Source: Bradyrhizobium sp. 1
Lineage (GTDB): Bacteria > Pseudomonadota > Alphaproteobacteria > Rhizobiales > Xanthobacteraceae
Assembly: GCF_023073315.1 (NCBI RefSeq)
Contig: NZ_JADPJH010000038.1
Location: 186,001 to 250,000 of the forward strand
Length of the DNA: 64,000 bases
Direction of reading: 5' to 3'
Shown: in pieces, positions 35,601-42,987 of the stretch
Position numbering within the stretch: position 1 is the first letter of the stretch
Layout: each line of letters starts with the position of its first letter
The notes under the pieces: model-generated
The model's database searches: none
What the model was told of the DNA's origin: nothing
The model's input: the letters and a program-made list of their open reading frames with translations, nothing else
Position numbers and translations under genes: made by a program

Positions 35601-38600
35601 AGGCGGCACGCTTCCCGGGCCTGTCGACGCGGCGGCTGGAGGTCGATCCGAAGGTGGCGCGCTTCGACATCACGCTCGAATTGGTCGAGGCCGACGGCCG
35701 TTTCACCGGGTTCTTCGAATACGCCACCGATCTGTTCGACGCGGCGACGATTGAGGACATGGCCGCTCAGTTCAAGACCCTGCTCAAGGCCGTGATTTCC
35801 AATCCGGAGCAGCGCATCTCGCGCCTGCCGCTTTTGACCGAGGCCGAACGCCGGCAACTGCTGGCGAAAGGCCGGGGCGTGCCGGCCAATTTCACCACGC
35901 GCGGCAATCTGAGCGAACGCTTCGACCGTCAGGCGAAGACAACGCCGAATGCGATCGCGGTGTCCGACGGACATACCTCCCTGAGCTATCGCGAGCTGGC
36001 GCGCCGCAGCCAGGCGATCGCGCGCTGGCTGGTCCGCGAAGGCGTTGGTGCCGAGACGGTGGTCGCCTTGCTTGCGGAGCGCGGGCCCGATCTGCTCGCC
36101 GCCATGATCGGCGTGCAGCGCGCAGGCGCCGCCTCCCTCAATCTTGATCCCGACCAGCCGTCGGCGCGGCTCGCGACCATTTTGGGATCGAGCTGCGCCC
36201 GCATGCTGCTGACCGCGCGCGCGCAGTCATCCATGGCCAAGGCGCTGCTCGAACCGCTGGTCGAGCGCATCCATGTGGCGCAGCTTGAGGACGCACTCGT
36301 ACCCGGATCGAGCAAACCGGCCCGCGCAGCGCCGCGCGCCGCCGCGAGCCTTGCCTATCTCATCTATACCTCCGGCTCCTCCGGTGCGCCGAAGGGCGTC
36401 ATGATCGAGCAGCGCGGCCTGACGAACCATCTGGCGTCGCTCATTTTCGAACTCAATCTCTCGGCCAGGGACGTGATCGCGCAGACCGCGCCGCAGAGCT
36501 TTGTCATCTCGGTGTGGCAGTTTCTCGCAGGGCCCATGGTCGGCGCGCGCGTCCACATCTGTGGCAACGCGATCGTGCAGGACCCGATCCTGCTCGCGGG
36601 CGAGATCGAGCGCGAGCGCATCACCGTGCTCGAGATCGTTCCGTCGCTGCTGCGCGTGATCCTTGACCGCATGGACGAGGCACAGGTCCAGCGCACCTTT
36701 GCGAAGCTGCGCCTGCTGATTTCGACCGGCGAGCCGCTGCCTGTCGACCTCTGCCGCGCCTGGTTCGCGCGCTGTCCAAAGGTGCCGCTGATCAATGCCT
36801 ATGGCGCCTCGGAATGTTCCGACGACGTCTCGCTGCATCGCCTGACCAAGGCGCCGGCGACCGCGACGACCAACGTTCCGGTCGGAGCGCCGCTGCCGAA
36901 CACCCAGCTCTACGTGCTCGATCAAAACCTTCAGCCGCTGCCGGTCGGCGTGACTGGCGAACTCTGCATCACGGGCGCCGGCGTCGGACGCGGCTATGTC
37001 AACGATCCCGCGCAGAGCCGGCAGCGTTTCCTGCCCGATCCGTTCTCGCGCCAGGCTGGCAGCCGGCTTTACCGGACCGGCGACCTCGCCCGCCGCCGCA
37101 CTGATGGCACCATCGAATGCCTCGGCCGCGCCGACTATCAGGTCAAGGTCCGCGGCTACCGGATCGAGCTCAAGGAGATCGAGAACGCGCTGGCCGACCA
37201 CCCTGGTGTGCGCGCCGGCATCGTCGAGCCGCGCCGCGAAGCCAGTGGTGATGTCAGGCTGATCGCCCATATCGTGGCAAGGTCTGGCAGCCAGAGCAGC
37301 GCCAGCGAGCTACGCGAATTCCTGAAGAGCCGGCTGCCGGGCCATGCCATCCCGTCCGCCTTCCTGTTCCTGGATCGGATGCCGCTCAACGCCCATGGCA
37401 AGATCGACCGGTCCTCGCTGCTGGCGCCCGCACAGCAGGAGACCGCCGGACCGGATGCAGCGGTGCCGGCGCGGCGCTTCACCGAAAAAGTGCTCTCGGA
37501 CATCTGGATCGACCTGCTGAAGGTCGAGAGCCTAGGCGTCACCGACAATTTCTTCGATCTCGGCGGCCATTCGTTGCTGGCAGGCCAGGCGATGGCGCGC
37601 GTTGCCCGTGCGCTCGGCGTGTCGCTGCCGATCAAGACCATCTTCGAAGCGCCGACGATCGAGGAGCTTGCCCGTCGGGTCGACGAGGCCGTCGCGGCGA
37701 AGCCGCATCAGCCTGCCGCAAGCCTGCCAAATCTGGCTCAAACAAGGTTGGCCGAAAACGGCCCGCCGACGCTCTCGATCGCGCAGGACCAGATGATTCG
37801 CATCGAGCAGAACCTGCCGGGGCTGCCGCTGTTCAACCTGCCCTTCGCCTTCCGTCTCGAGGGCCCGCTCGATCCGGCCGCCCTCGCCCAGGCGTTCGGT
37901 GACATCGTGCGCCGCCACGAATCGCTGCGGACCGGATTCGGCTGGAGCGGCGGGGAGCCGGTCTGCCGCATCGCCACACCCAGCGAGCTCGGCCCCGTCC
38001 TTGCCGTCGAAACCATCGGCGACGGGCATCACCACAATAACAAGCGGCGCCAGGCCCTCGAATCCAGGAAGATCGATCTGCTGATCGAGCAGGAGGCTTA
38101 CACCCCGTTCGACGCCGCGCGGGCGCCGCTGTTGCGGGCGCGGCTGTTGCGGCTCCATGCCGACGACCACGTGCTGCTGCTGACGCTGCATCACGCCGTT
38201 GCCGACGGCTGGTCGATCGGCGTGCTGTTCGAGGAATTGTCGAACCGTTATGCGGCGCTGGCCGGGCGTCCCTCGGCACCTTTACTGAGGCCGCCGCCGG
38301 CCTTTTCGGACATCGCCCGCTGGCAGCGCTGGTGGTGCGGCACTGACGCCGCCCGTCGCCAGGCTGCAGACTGGACGGAGAATTTGCGCGGCGCGGCCCC
38401 GATCTTCGACGGCGAAGCAAACCCCGGCGCGTCCACCGGGCATCAGCCGGTCAGCCTGGAGCCGGATCTGATCGCGCGGCTCACGGCATTCGCCGGCCAG
38501 CACAACAGCACGCTGGTCATGTGCCTTCTCACCGGCCTGAAGGCCCTGCTGCTGGCGCGAACCGGCCGCAGCGACATCGCGGTCGCCACCGCCATGGCCA

Positions 38601-39112
38601 ATCGCGCCCAGCCGGACACCGACCGGATCGTCGGCCCTTTCGAGAATACGGTGATCGTCCGCACGACAATCACGCCGGATCTGTCGTTCGCGCAGGCCCT
38701 GGTGCGGGTCCGCCAGAGCGTGCTGGATGCGCATGCCCGGCAGGAGCTGCCGTTCAACATGCTGGCCGACCAGCTGGAGCAGGCGGGAATAGACCCGGCT
38801 GCGCTGCTCCAGGTCTATTTCACGCTGCAAAATCCGCTGCGCCAGCCGCTCGATCTGCCGGACATTGCGGTGCAATCGATCGGAAACGTTGCGCGCGAGG
38901 GGCAGCCGGTGCTGCCGATCGACCAGACCTGGCTGTCGCTGATGCTCAAGGAGCGCCCGACCGGAATCACCGGTTCATGCAATTACAAGCGCGAATTGCT
39001 CGATAGCGGCATGGTCGGCGCGTGGATGGAGGATCTCGTGGCGCTGCTGGGAACCGCTGTCACCCAACCCAACACGCCGATTGGCCGATTGCTTGCTCGC
39101 AAAGCGGCATGA
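32654..39112 (+). CDS. Two-module nonribosomal peptide synthetase (A-T-C-A-T-C)
   Basis: A 2152-residue NRPS. Domain 1 (about 25-530) is an adenylate-forming ligase closer to CoA ligases than to amino acid A domains (LTSGTAARPKMVPLTHRN, YGMTEAA, RTGDLGYLDADGY, LPKGASGKVKR). A carrier domain follows with Ser570 in GADSL. The first condensation domain has H759-H760-x3-D764-G in VHHLVTDGWS. A second adenylation domain (about 1115-1585) has LIYTSGSSGAPKG and NAYGASE. The second carrier has Ser1640 in GGHSLL, and a final condensation domain has H1846-H1847-x3-D1851. There is no thioesterase, reductase or epimerase, so release probably uses the last C domain with an external amine. The product is unknown. 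Confidence 0.93.
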   Translation: MALSDIAPGAEEGAAGGSAETKIFAHIGGLLDFYARKTPAAPALMAPGRPALTYGALGERIQDLIRTLRGLGIAPADRIAVALPRGADSALALIAVASAGACVPVNPDLTADELQRYFSELKLKALVTRADMNSPSRDVARTLDIAVIDFVPGPKHDLGGCAFVGPMIGPASASGASRGDDDAFILLTSGTAARPKMVPLTHRNVCLSATNAGRVLSLVSHDRLLNALPLFHAHGLISGLLTALAAGSSVICTDGFDALSFFGWMRELQPTWYTAVPTIHRALLTAAEADPDRARSSSLRVIRSASSSLAPAILNGLEAMFGVPVLETYGMTEAASQIAANPFQLRKIGSVGRAAGPEIAIMNETGRALASGERGEIVLRGANMSRGYYNDEAGTQAAFRNGWFRTGDLGYLDADGYLFIVGRIKDVINRGGQKISPLEVEEVLLGHPAVLEAGVFAVAHQKLGENVAAVVVLRPNSEATSDGLRQFARKRLAAYKVPSLIRSVAALPKGASGKVKRNALAELIAAVDESDEEQLPRSALETQLAEIWAGLLELPQVGIDQDVFALGADSLAATQMRSRLRERFNVDFSFEDIFDCATVSALAARIETATTHRQPVLPAWRQAAAADAPLSFQQQRMYLLSRLDPTRYNYNVVEVAVLKGMVDIAALSASLTAICARHEALRSVFIEHQGEPAQRVLQSPPQFERIKLKPCPLDKQAAMIRREALKLAQHPFDLAHEPPLKVTLLSFDKTSHALVVNVHHLVTDGWSQRLFWEELAAHYAAARKKSVAARPSATFQYRDFALWQQSWAQTPAAKEQLDYWRTQLDGVTTLPLRTDRPRPEVWSGHGARHYFEFSKALSADVRALSQDQGVTSFMTLLAVFQCLLFRHTGHEDVATGSLIANRNQIESERLIGLFANTLILRNDFAGDPSFSDMLRRVRQVTLDAYRNQDLPIEEVLRALQIARRTDGNPLFRIMFILQNASIEAARFPGLSTRRLEVDPKVARFDITLELVEADGRFTGFFEYATDLFDAATIEDMAAQFKTLLKAVISNPEQRISRLPLLTEAERRQLLAKGRGVPANFTTRGNLSERFDRQAKTTPNAIAVSDGHTSLSYRELARRSQAIARWLVREGVGAETVVALLAERGPDLLAAMIGVQRAGAASLNLDPDQPSARLATILGSSCARMLLTARAQSSMAKALLEPLVERIHVAQLEDALVPGSSKPARAAPRAAASLAYLIYTSGSSGAPKGVMIEQRGLTNHLASLIFELNLSARDVIAQTAPQSFVISVWQFLAGPMVGARVHICGNAIVQDPILLAGEIERERITVLEIVPSLLRVILDRMDEAQVQRTFAKLRLLISTGEPLPVDLCRAWFARCPKVPLINAYGASECSDDVSLHRLTKAPATATTNVPVGAPLPNTQLYVLDQNLQPLPVGVTGELCITGAGVGRGYVNDPAQSRQRFLPDPFSRQAGSRLYRTGDLARRRTDGTIECLGRADYQVKVRGYRIELKEIENALADHPGVRAGIVEPRREASGDVRLIAHIVARSGSQSSASELREFLKSRLPGHAIPSAFLFLDRMPLNAHGKIDRSSLLAPAQQETAGPDAAVPARRFTEKVLSDIWIDLLKVESLGVTDNFFDLGGHSLLAGQAMARVARALGVSLPIKTIFEAPTIEELARRVDEAVAAKPHQPAASLPNLAQTRLAENGPPTLSIAQDQMIRIEQNLPGLPLFNLPFAFRLEGPLDPAALAQAFGDIVRRHESLRTGFGWSGGEPVCRIATPSELGPVLAVETIGDGHHHNNKRRQALESRKIDLLIEQEAYTPFDAARAPLLRARLLRLHADDHVLLLTLHHAVADGWSIGVLFEELSNRYAALAGRPSAPLLRPPPAFSDIARWQRWWCGTDAARRQAADWTENLRGAAPIFDGEANPGASTGHQPVSLEPDLIARLTAFAGQHNSTLVMCLLTGLKALLLARTGRSDIAVATAMANRAQPDTDRIVGPFENTVIVRTTITPDLSFAQALVRVRQSVLDAHARQELPFNMLADQLEQAGIDPAALLQVYFTLQNPLRQPLDLPDIAVQSIGNVAREGQPVLPIDQTWLSLMLKERPTGITGSCNYKRELLDSGMVGAWMEDLVALLGTAVTQPNTPIGRLLARKAA

Positions 39113-39253
39113 TCGGCTGTACAAGACGAGAGAATAGGAGTTCACTCGCCAAAGCTGTGAATGATCAAGTTGCATCTTGATTATTTGCCGCCATCGCGCA
39201 ACATTATTCCTGCGTTTTTGATTTGGACTTATTTTCAACCGGGGGAGTTTGTT

Positions 39254-39421
39254 ATGGGTTTCGTCAAATTTACCAAGGGTACCTCGCTGAGCGACAAGGA
39301 CCGCAAGGCCCTGCAAAAGCTGCTGGGCACCGAGAAGAAGAAGCTCCAGTCCGCGCTGAAGGACGTCGACGCCAGCCTTTCGGTGCTGGGCGGCTCGAAG
39401 AAGGCCAAGAAGAAAAAGTAA
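39254..39421 (+). CDS. Small lysine-rich peptide, 55 residues, in the NRPS locus
   Basis: A short gene starting MGFVKFTKGTSLSDKDRKA and ending in a very basic tail (GGSKKAKKKK). The ATG at 39254 has GGGGGAG six bases before it, the best ribosome binding site in this part of the window. The middle (about residues 12-45) is predicted by eye as an amphipathic helix rich in Lys, Leu and Asp, with no signal peptide and no cysteine. I do not recognise the family. It lies between the NRPS and its phosphopantetheinyl transferase, preceded by an AT-rich leader and followed by hairpins, so it may have its own promoter. It could be a nucleic-acid-binding or regulatory peptide. Confidence 0.68.
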   Translation: MGFVKFTKGTSLSDKDRKALQKLLGTEKKKLQSALKDVDASLSVLGGSKKAKKKK

Positions 39422-39428
39422 GACTAGT

Positions 39429-39442
39429 CGGCGGAGACGCCG
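39429..39442. terminator. GC hairpin after the small lysine-rich gene
   Basis: CGGCG-GAGA-CGCCG forms a 5-bp stem with a GNRA tetraloop, seven bases after the TAA of the 55-residue gene. There is no T tract. It could stabilise or terminate the short transcript. Confidence 0.4.
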
Positions 39443-39542
39443 CACGAATCTTCGGACAACGGCCACACGCCTGCCGCGTTGGGGGGCTCGCACAAGCTTG
39501 CGTCCGTAAACCGTCCAGCAATCGACAAGAATTCGCCCGAGT

Positions 39543-39561
39543 GGACCGTTAGAAGCGGTCC
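39543..39561. terminator. Hairpin in the gap between small peptide and PPTase genes
   Basis: GGACCG-TTAGAAG-CGGTCC is a perfect 6-bp stem with a seven-base loop, followed by a mixed T-rich stretch (GTCGTTTCTTGCTC). It may separate transcription of the small peptide gene from that of the phosphopantetheinyl transferase. Confidence 0.4.
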
Positions 39562-39592
39562 GCTCAGTCGTTTCTTGCTCAGTTGATTCTTC

Positions 39593-39625
39593 CGTCAGGG
39601 CCGGGGATTAGACCTCTGCCTGACG
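39593..39625. promoter_or_regulatory. Inverted repeat in the PPTase leader
   Basis: CGTCAGG at 39593-39599 is repeated inverted as CCTGACG at 39619-39625, seven perfect base pairs around 19 bases, ending 15 bases before the PPTase ATG. It could be a repressor site or an mRNA hairpin that controls translation. No related copy was noticed elsewhere in the window. Confidence 0.4.
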
Positions 39626-39640
39626 CCAAAGGCCTAATGG

Positions 39641-40372
39641 ATGGCAGACGACAGAATTGAACTGTTTGTCGGACTGATCGAGACCATTGACGCGCCCGGC
39701 GTGGCCGATGCGTGCCGACGCTTGCTCTCGATCGACGAACGGATCCGCGCCGACCGCTTCATGTTCGAGCGGCATCGACGGCAATATATTTTCGCGCACG
39801 CGTTGCTGCGCCTGGGGTTATCGCAGGTCGCGCCGAATGTCGATCCGACCGACTGGTCCTTTGCGGCCGGCCGCTACGGGCGGCCGTTTGTCGCATCGCC
39901 AAGGACTTCGACCCCGCTGCATTTCAGCCTGTCGCACGCCGACGGCTGCGTTGCCTGCGTGGTGTCCGGGCACGAAGCCGTTGGCGTCGACGTCGAGACC
40001 GTGTCGCGCCGGGTGGCGCCGCTGTCGACCGCGCTTCGGTTCTTTGCGCCGGAGGAGGTCGAAACCTTGCGCGGACTGCCGGAGCCCGCCGCGATCGAGC
40101 GCTTCTTCGATTACTGGACGCTCAAGGAGGCCTATCTGAAGGCCCGGGGCTTTGGGCTCAATCTGCCGCTCGACGCCTTCGCGATGCAGGTCTCGCACGA
40201 GGCCATCGAGATCAGCTTCAAGCCCGATATCGCCGACGATCCCCAGGGCTGGCGATTCCAGCTATGCTCGCCGTCACCCTCGCATCGCCTCGCGATCGCC
40301 GACGGCTCCCGGGCGACCGGCGGCCTGCCCATCACGCGCAACGCCTGGCCGCTCCAGGAAGCGGCTGAATGA
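39641..40372 (+). CDS. 4'-phosphopantetheinyl transferase, Sfp type
   Basis: A 243-residue enzyme that transfers phosphopantetheine from CoA to carrier-domain serines. It has the P2 motif GVDVE (D117, E119) with magnesium ligands and the P3 motif WTLKEAYLKARG (W159, K162, E163, K167), plus FSLSHADG as P1. The length fits the Sfp group that activates NRPS carriers. Its natural targets are Ser570 and Ser1640 of the NRPS encoded just upstream. It overlaps the next gene by four bases (ATGA). An ATG at 39637 is in another frame and is not used. Confidence 0.93.
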   Translation: MADDRIELFVGLIETIDAPGVADACRRLLSIDERIRADRFMFERHRRQYIFAHALLRLGLSQVAPNVDPTDWSFAAGRYGRPFVASPRTSTPLHFSLSHADGCVACVVSGHEAVGVDVETVSRRVAPLSTALRFFAPEEVETLRGLPEPAAIERFFDYWTLKEAYLKARGFGLNLPLDAFAMQVSHEAIEISFKPDIADDPQGWRFQLCSPSPSHRLAIADGSRATGGLPITRNAWPLQEAAE

Positions 40373-41349
40373 CGCCGGCGCGGCTGCGCGTCTTTCCTGC
40401 GATTTCGCGCAACCGCGATCCCCAAAAATATGTCGGCGAGCTGATGCGCGTGGCGCAGTTCGCCGACAGCAACGGCTTCGAAGGTATTTTGCTGTTCGAA
40501 GGCAATGACGTGTTCGTCGCGCCCTGGGCGATGGCCCAGCACATCATGGCGGAGACGGCGCGATCCTCGCCGTTGATCGCGGTCAATCCGGTCTACATGC
40601 ACCCATTCACGGCGGCGAAATTCGTCTCGTCCCTTGCGCAGCTGTACGGCCGCAAAGTCTATCTCAACATGATCACGGGGACCGCGGTCAGCGATTTGCA
40701 GGGACTGGGCGACGAACAGTCGCATGGCGATCGCTATGTCCGGCTCGGCGAATTCGTGGCGCTGATGCGCCAGTTGCTCTCGAGCCCGCGGCCGGTGAAT
40801 TTCGAAGGCCGTTTCTATCGTGCAAACAACCTGCAACTTCGCCCGCGTCTGCCAGCTGGGCTGATGCCGGAATTCCTGATCGCGGGACAGTCCGAAGCGG
40901 CGCAGCGCGTGGCGAAGGAGACTGGCTGCATCAAGATGCAGATGCTGCCGCCCGATCTCGATCGCGGCCTGGACGCCCCAGGAATGAATTTCGGCATTTT
41001 TGCGCGCGAGAGCGGCGAGGAGGCGCGGCAGGCGGCCAAGGAACGTTTCCGCGACAACGCGGATGATCGCGAGCTGCTCGCGCTCACCGTGGAGAACAGC
41101 GACTCCGTGTGGAAGCGACGGCTGTATGACGGGCAAAGCGGCGAACTTCACGACAATGGCTACTGGTTGCTGCCGTTCCTCACCTTCCAGGCCGACTGCC
41201 CCTACCTCGTCGGCAGCTACGCCGAGATCGGCGCGAAGCTGAAGGATTTTGCGGCGAAGGGCTTGACCACTGTTATGCTCGACATGGTCGCGGACGAGAC
41301 CGAGATGCAGCATGTCCGCAAGGCGCTCGCAGCAAGCGGGATGTTTTAG
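40369..41349 (+). CDS. LLM class flavin-dependent monooxygenase
   Basis: A 326-residue protein of the luciferase-like monooxygenase TIM-barrel family, which uses FMNH2 and oxygen. Family stretches are LMRVAQFADSNGFEGILLFEG, AVNPVYMHPFTAAKFVSSLAQLYGRKVYLNMITG, and HGDRYVRLGEFVALMRQLL. The start overlaps the PPTase stop, so it is co-translated and is the best candidate tailoring enzyme of the NRPS product. An alternative is that it is an SsuD-like desulfonating enzyme serving the sulfonate-type transporter next door; those genes are on the other strand and overlap its 3' end by four bases. Confidence 0.85.
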   Translation: MTPARLRVFPAISRNRDPQKYVGELMRVAQFADSNGFEGILLFEGNDVFVAPWAMAQHIMAETARSSPLIAVNPVYMHPFTAAKFVSSLAQLYGRKVYLNMITGTAVSDLQGLGDEQSHGDRYVRLGEFVALMRQLLSSPRPVNFEGRFYRANNLQLRPRLPAGLMPEFLIAGQSEAAQRVAKETGCIKMQMLPPDLDRGLDAPGMNFGIFARESGEEARQAAKERFRDNADDRELLALTVENSDSVWKRRLYDGQSGELHDNGYWLLPFLTFQADCPYLVGSYAEIGAKLKDFAAKGLTTVMLDMVADETEMQHVRKALAASGMF

Positions 41350-42185
41350 GATGTCACGCCGAGCGGACTAAGCCGCGCCAGCGGCTCGCGGCCGTCCGGC
41401 CGTCGCAGAAGCTGCATGACGTGCCGCTTCAGACGCACGAACTCGGGTTCGGTCACGAGGTCATGGCTTCTCGGCCGTGCAAAGGGCAGCACGATATCCT
41501 CGATCACCCGGCCGGGTCTTGCGCTCATCACCACGATGCGATCGGCGAGGAACAATGCCTCGTCGATGTCGTGGGTGACAAAGACCGTGGTGGTCGGGAT
41601 CTTGCCCCAGATGTCGAGCAGAACCTCCTGCATCATGGCGCGCGTCTGTGCATCGAGGGCACTGAAGGGCTCGTCCATCAGCAGCACCCGCGGCTGGTTG
41701 ATCAGGACCCGCGCGATCTCGACGCGCTGCTGCATCCCGCCGGACAGTTGCGCCGGATAAAACGCCTCGAAGCCGGAAAGACCAACCAGCTTCAGGATGG
41801 CATCGGCGGCGCGGTCGCGCTCCGTTCCCGCCAGGCCCCGCATCTTCGGACCGAAGGCGACATTGTCGCGGACCCGCTTCCAGGGAAACAGCGTGTGCTG
41901 TTGAAACACCATGCCGCGATCCGGGCTCGGGCCCTGGATTTGTTGGCCGTCGACCGTAAGCCGTCCTGCCGTAACAGGCATATGGCCGGCCAGCGCGCCG
42001 AGCAGCGTGGACTTGCCGCAGCCGGAGGGACCGAGGATGCAGACGAGTTCGCCCGGCGCGACGGCAAAGTCGAGACCGCTCACGGCCTCGAACGCATCGT
42101 TGCCGTCGCCGAGCGCGATCGAGACATCGGCGATGTCGATGCGGCCGAAGCTCTTCGCGTCGATATCGGCGACCCGAATATTCAT
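41346..42185 (-). CDS. ABC transporter ATPase (nitrate/sulfonate/taurine type)
   Basis: A 279-residue ATPase of the SsuB/TauB/NrtD family. Walker A is GPSGCGKST, the Q loop is in MVFQQHTLFPWKRV, the signature is LSGGMQQRVEIARVL, and Walker B is LLMDEPFSALDAQTR, followed by the H loop VTHDIDEAL. The open frame runs far upstream to 43043 through the permease gene in another frame, but real family sequence begins at the ATG at 42185, which overlaps the permease stop by four bases. Its stop codon lies against the LLM monooxygenase stop on the other strand. Confidence 0.92.
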   Translation of the reverse strand: MNIRVADIDAKSFGRIDIADVSIALGDGNDAFEAVSGLDFAVAPGELVCILGPSGCGKSTLLGALAGHMPVTAGRLTVDGQQIQGPSPDRGMVFQQHTLFPWKRVRDNVAFGPKMRGLAGTERDRAADAILKLVGLSGFEAFYPAQLSGGMQQRVEIARVLINQPRVLLMDEPFSALDAQTRAMMQEVLLDIWGKIPTTTVFVTHDIDEALFLADRIVVMSARPGRVIEDIVLPFARPRSHDLVTEPEFVRLKRHVMQLLRRPDGREPLARLSPLGVTS

Positions 42186-42982
42186 CGCACCACCTTTGAG
42201 CTGCGCCACGGCATCAGAAGCCGCCCGGCGGTGGTCAGCAGCCAGCTGGAGCCCATACCGAGCAGGCCGATGATCAGCATGCCGACGATGATGTCGGCAT
42301 AATTCTGGAGTGTGTAGGCCTCCCAGGTATAGTAGCCGATGCCAAACTGGCCCGAGATCATCTCCGCGGTGACAAGGCAGAACCACGAGGTGCCCATGCC
42401 GATCGCAAGTCCGGTGACGATGCTGGGCGCGGCGCCCGGCAGCACCACCTCCCTGAGAATCGCCGGACCGCCCGCGCCGAGGCTGCGGGCGGAGGCGACC
42501 AGCCGCCGATCGACATTCGCGACCCCGTGGACCGTGTTCAGCACGATCGGAAACAAGGCGCCGATGAAAGTAATGTAGATCATCGACAGTTCTGACGACG
42601 GGAACATCAGGATCGACAGCGGTATCCATGCCACCGCCGGAATAGGCCGCAGCAATTCGAGCGGCGGCAGCAAGAGGTCGCTCGCGGCGCGCGACCGACC
42701 AATCGCAAAACCCAGCATCACGCCGATCACCACCGCCGCGCCATAGCCCGCGAACACGCGCCAGAGGCTGCTGGTGATATGCGCCGCCAGTTTTGGCGAG
42801 CGAAACAGAGCAACCGCGGATTGGGCCACCTCGACCGGCGGCGGGACGTTGCGGAAGGTGACGATCCCCAGATTGAGGTGCGTCACTGACGCGACCTGCC
42901 ACAGGGCGATGCAGGCCAGGATCGACAGGCCGCGGATCACCCATCGGGTGCCAACAAGCCGCGCCCGGATCACGGTGGCCAT
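42182..42982 (-). CDS. ABC transporter permease (SsuC/TauC type)
   Basis: A 266-residue inner-membrane permease with about six hydrophobic segments. ELLRPIPAVAWIPLSILMF is the family signature, and RRLVASARSLGAGGPAILREVVLPGAAPSIVTGL is the ATPase contact loop. The start at 42982 (MATVIRARLVG) is chosen because the longer frame is an Arg-rich lead that overlaps the binding-protein gene. It starts five bases after the binding-protein stop and overlaps the ATPase by four bases. Confidence 0.92.
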   Translation of the reverse strand: MATVIRARLVGTRWVIRGLSILACIALWQVASVTHLNLGIVTFRNVPPPVEVAQSAVALFRSPKLAAHITSSLWRVFAGYGAAVVIGVMLGFAIGRSRAASDLLLPPLELLRPIPAVAWIPLSILMFPSSELSMIYITFIGALFPIVLNTVHGVANVDRRLVASARSLGAGGPAILREVVLPGAAPSIVTGLAIGMGTSWFCLVTAEMISGQFGIGYYTWEAYTLQNYADIIVGMLIIGLLGMGSSWLLTTAGRLLMPWRSSKVVR

Positions 42983-42987
42983 CGGCC

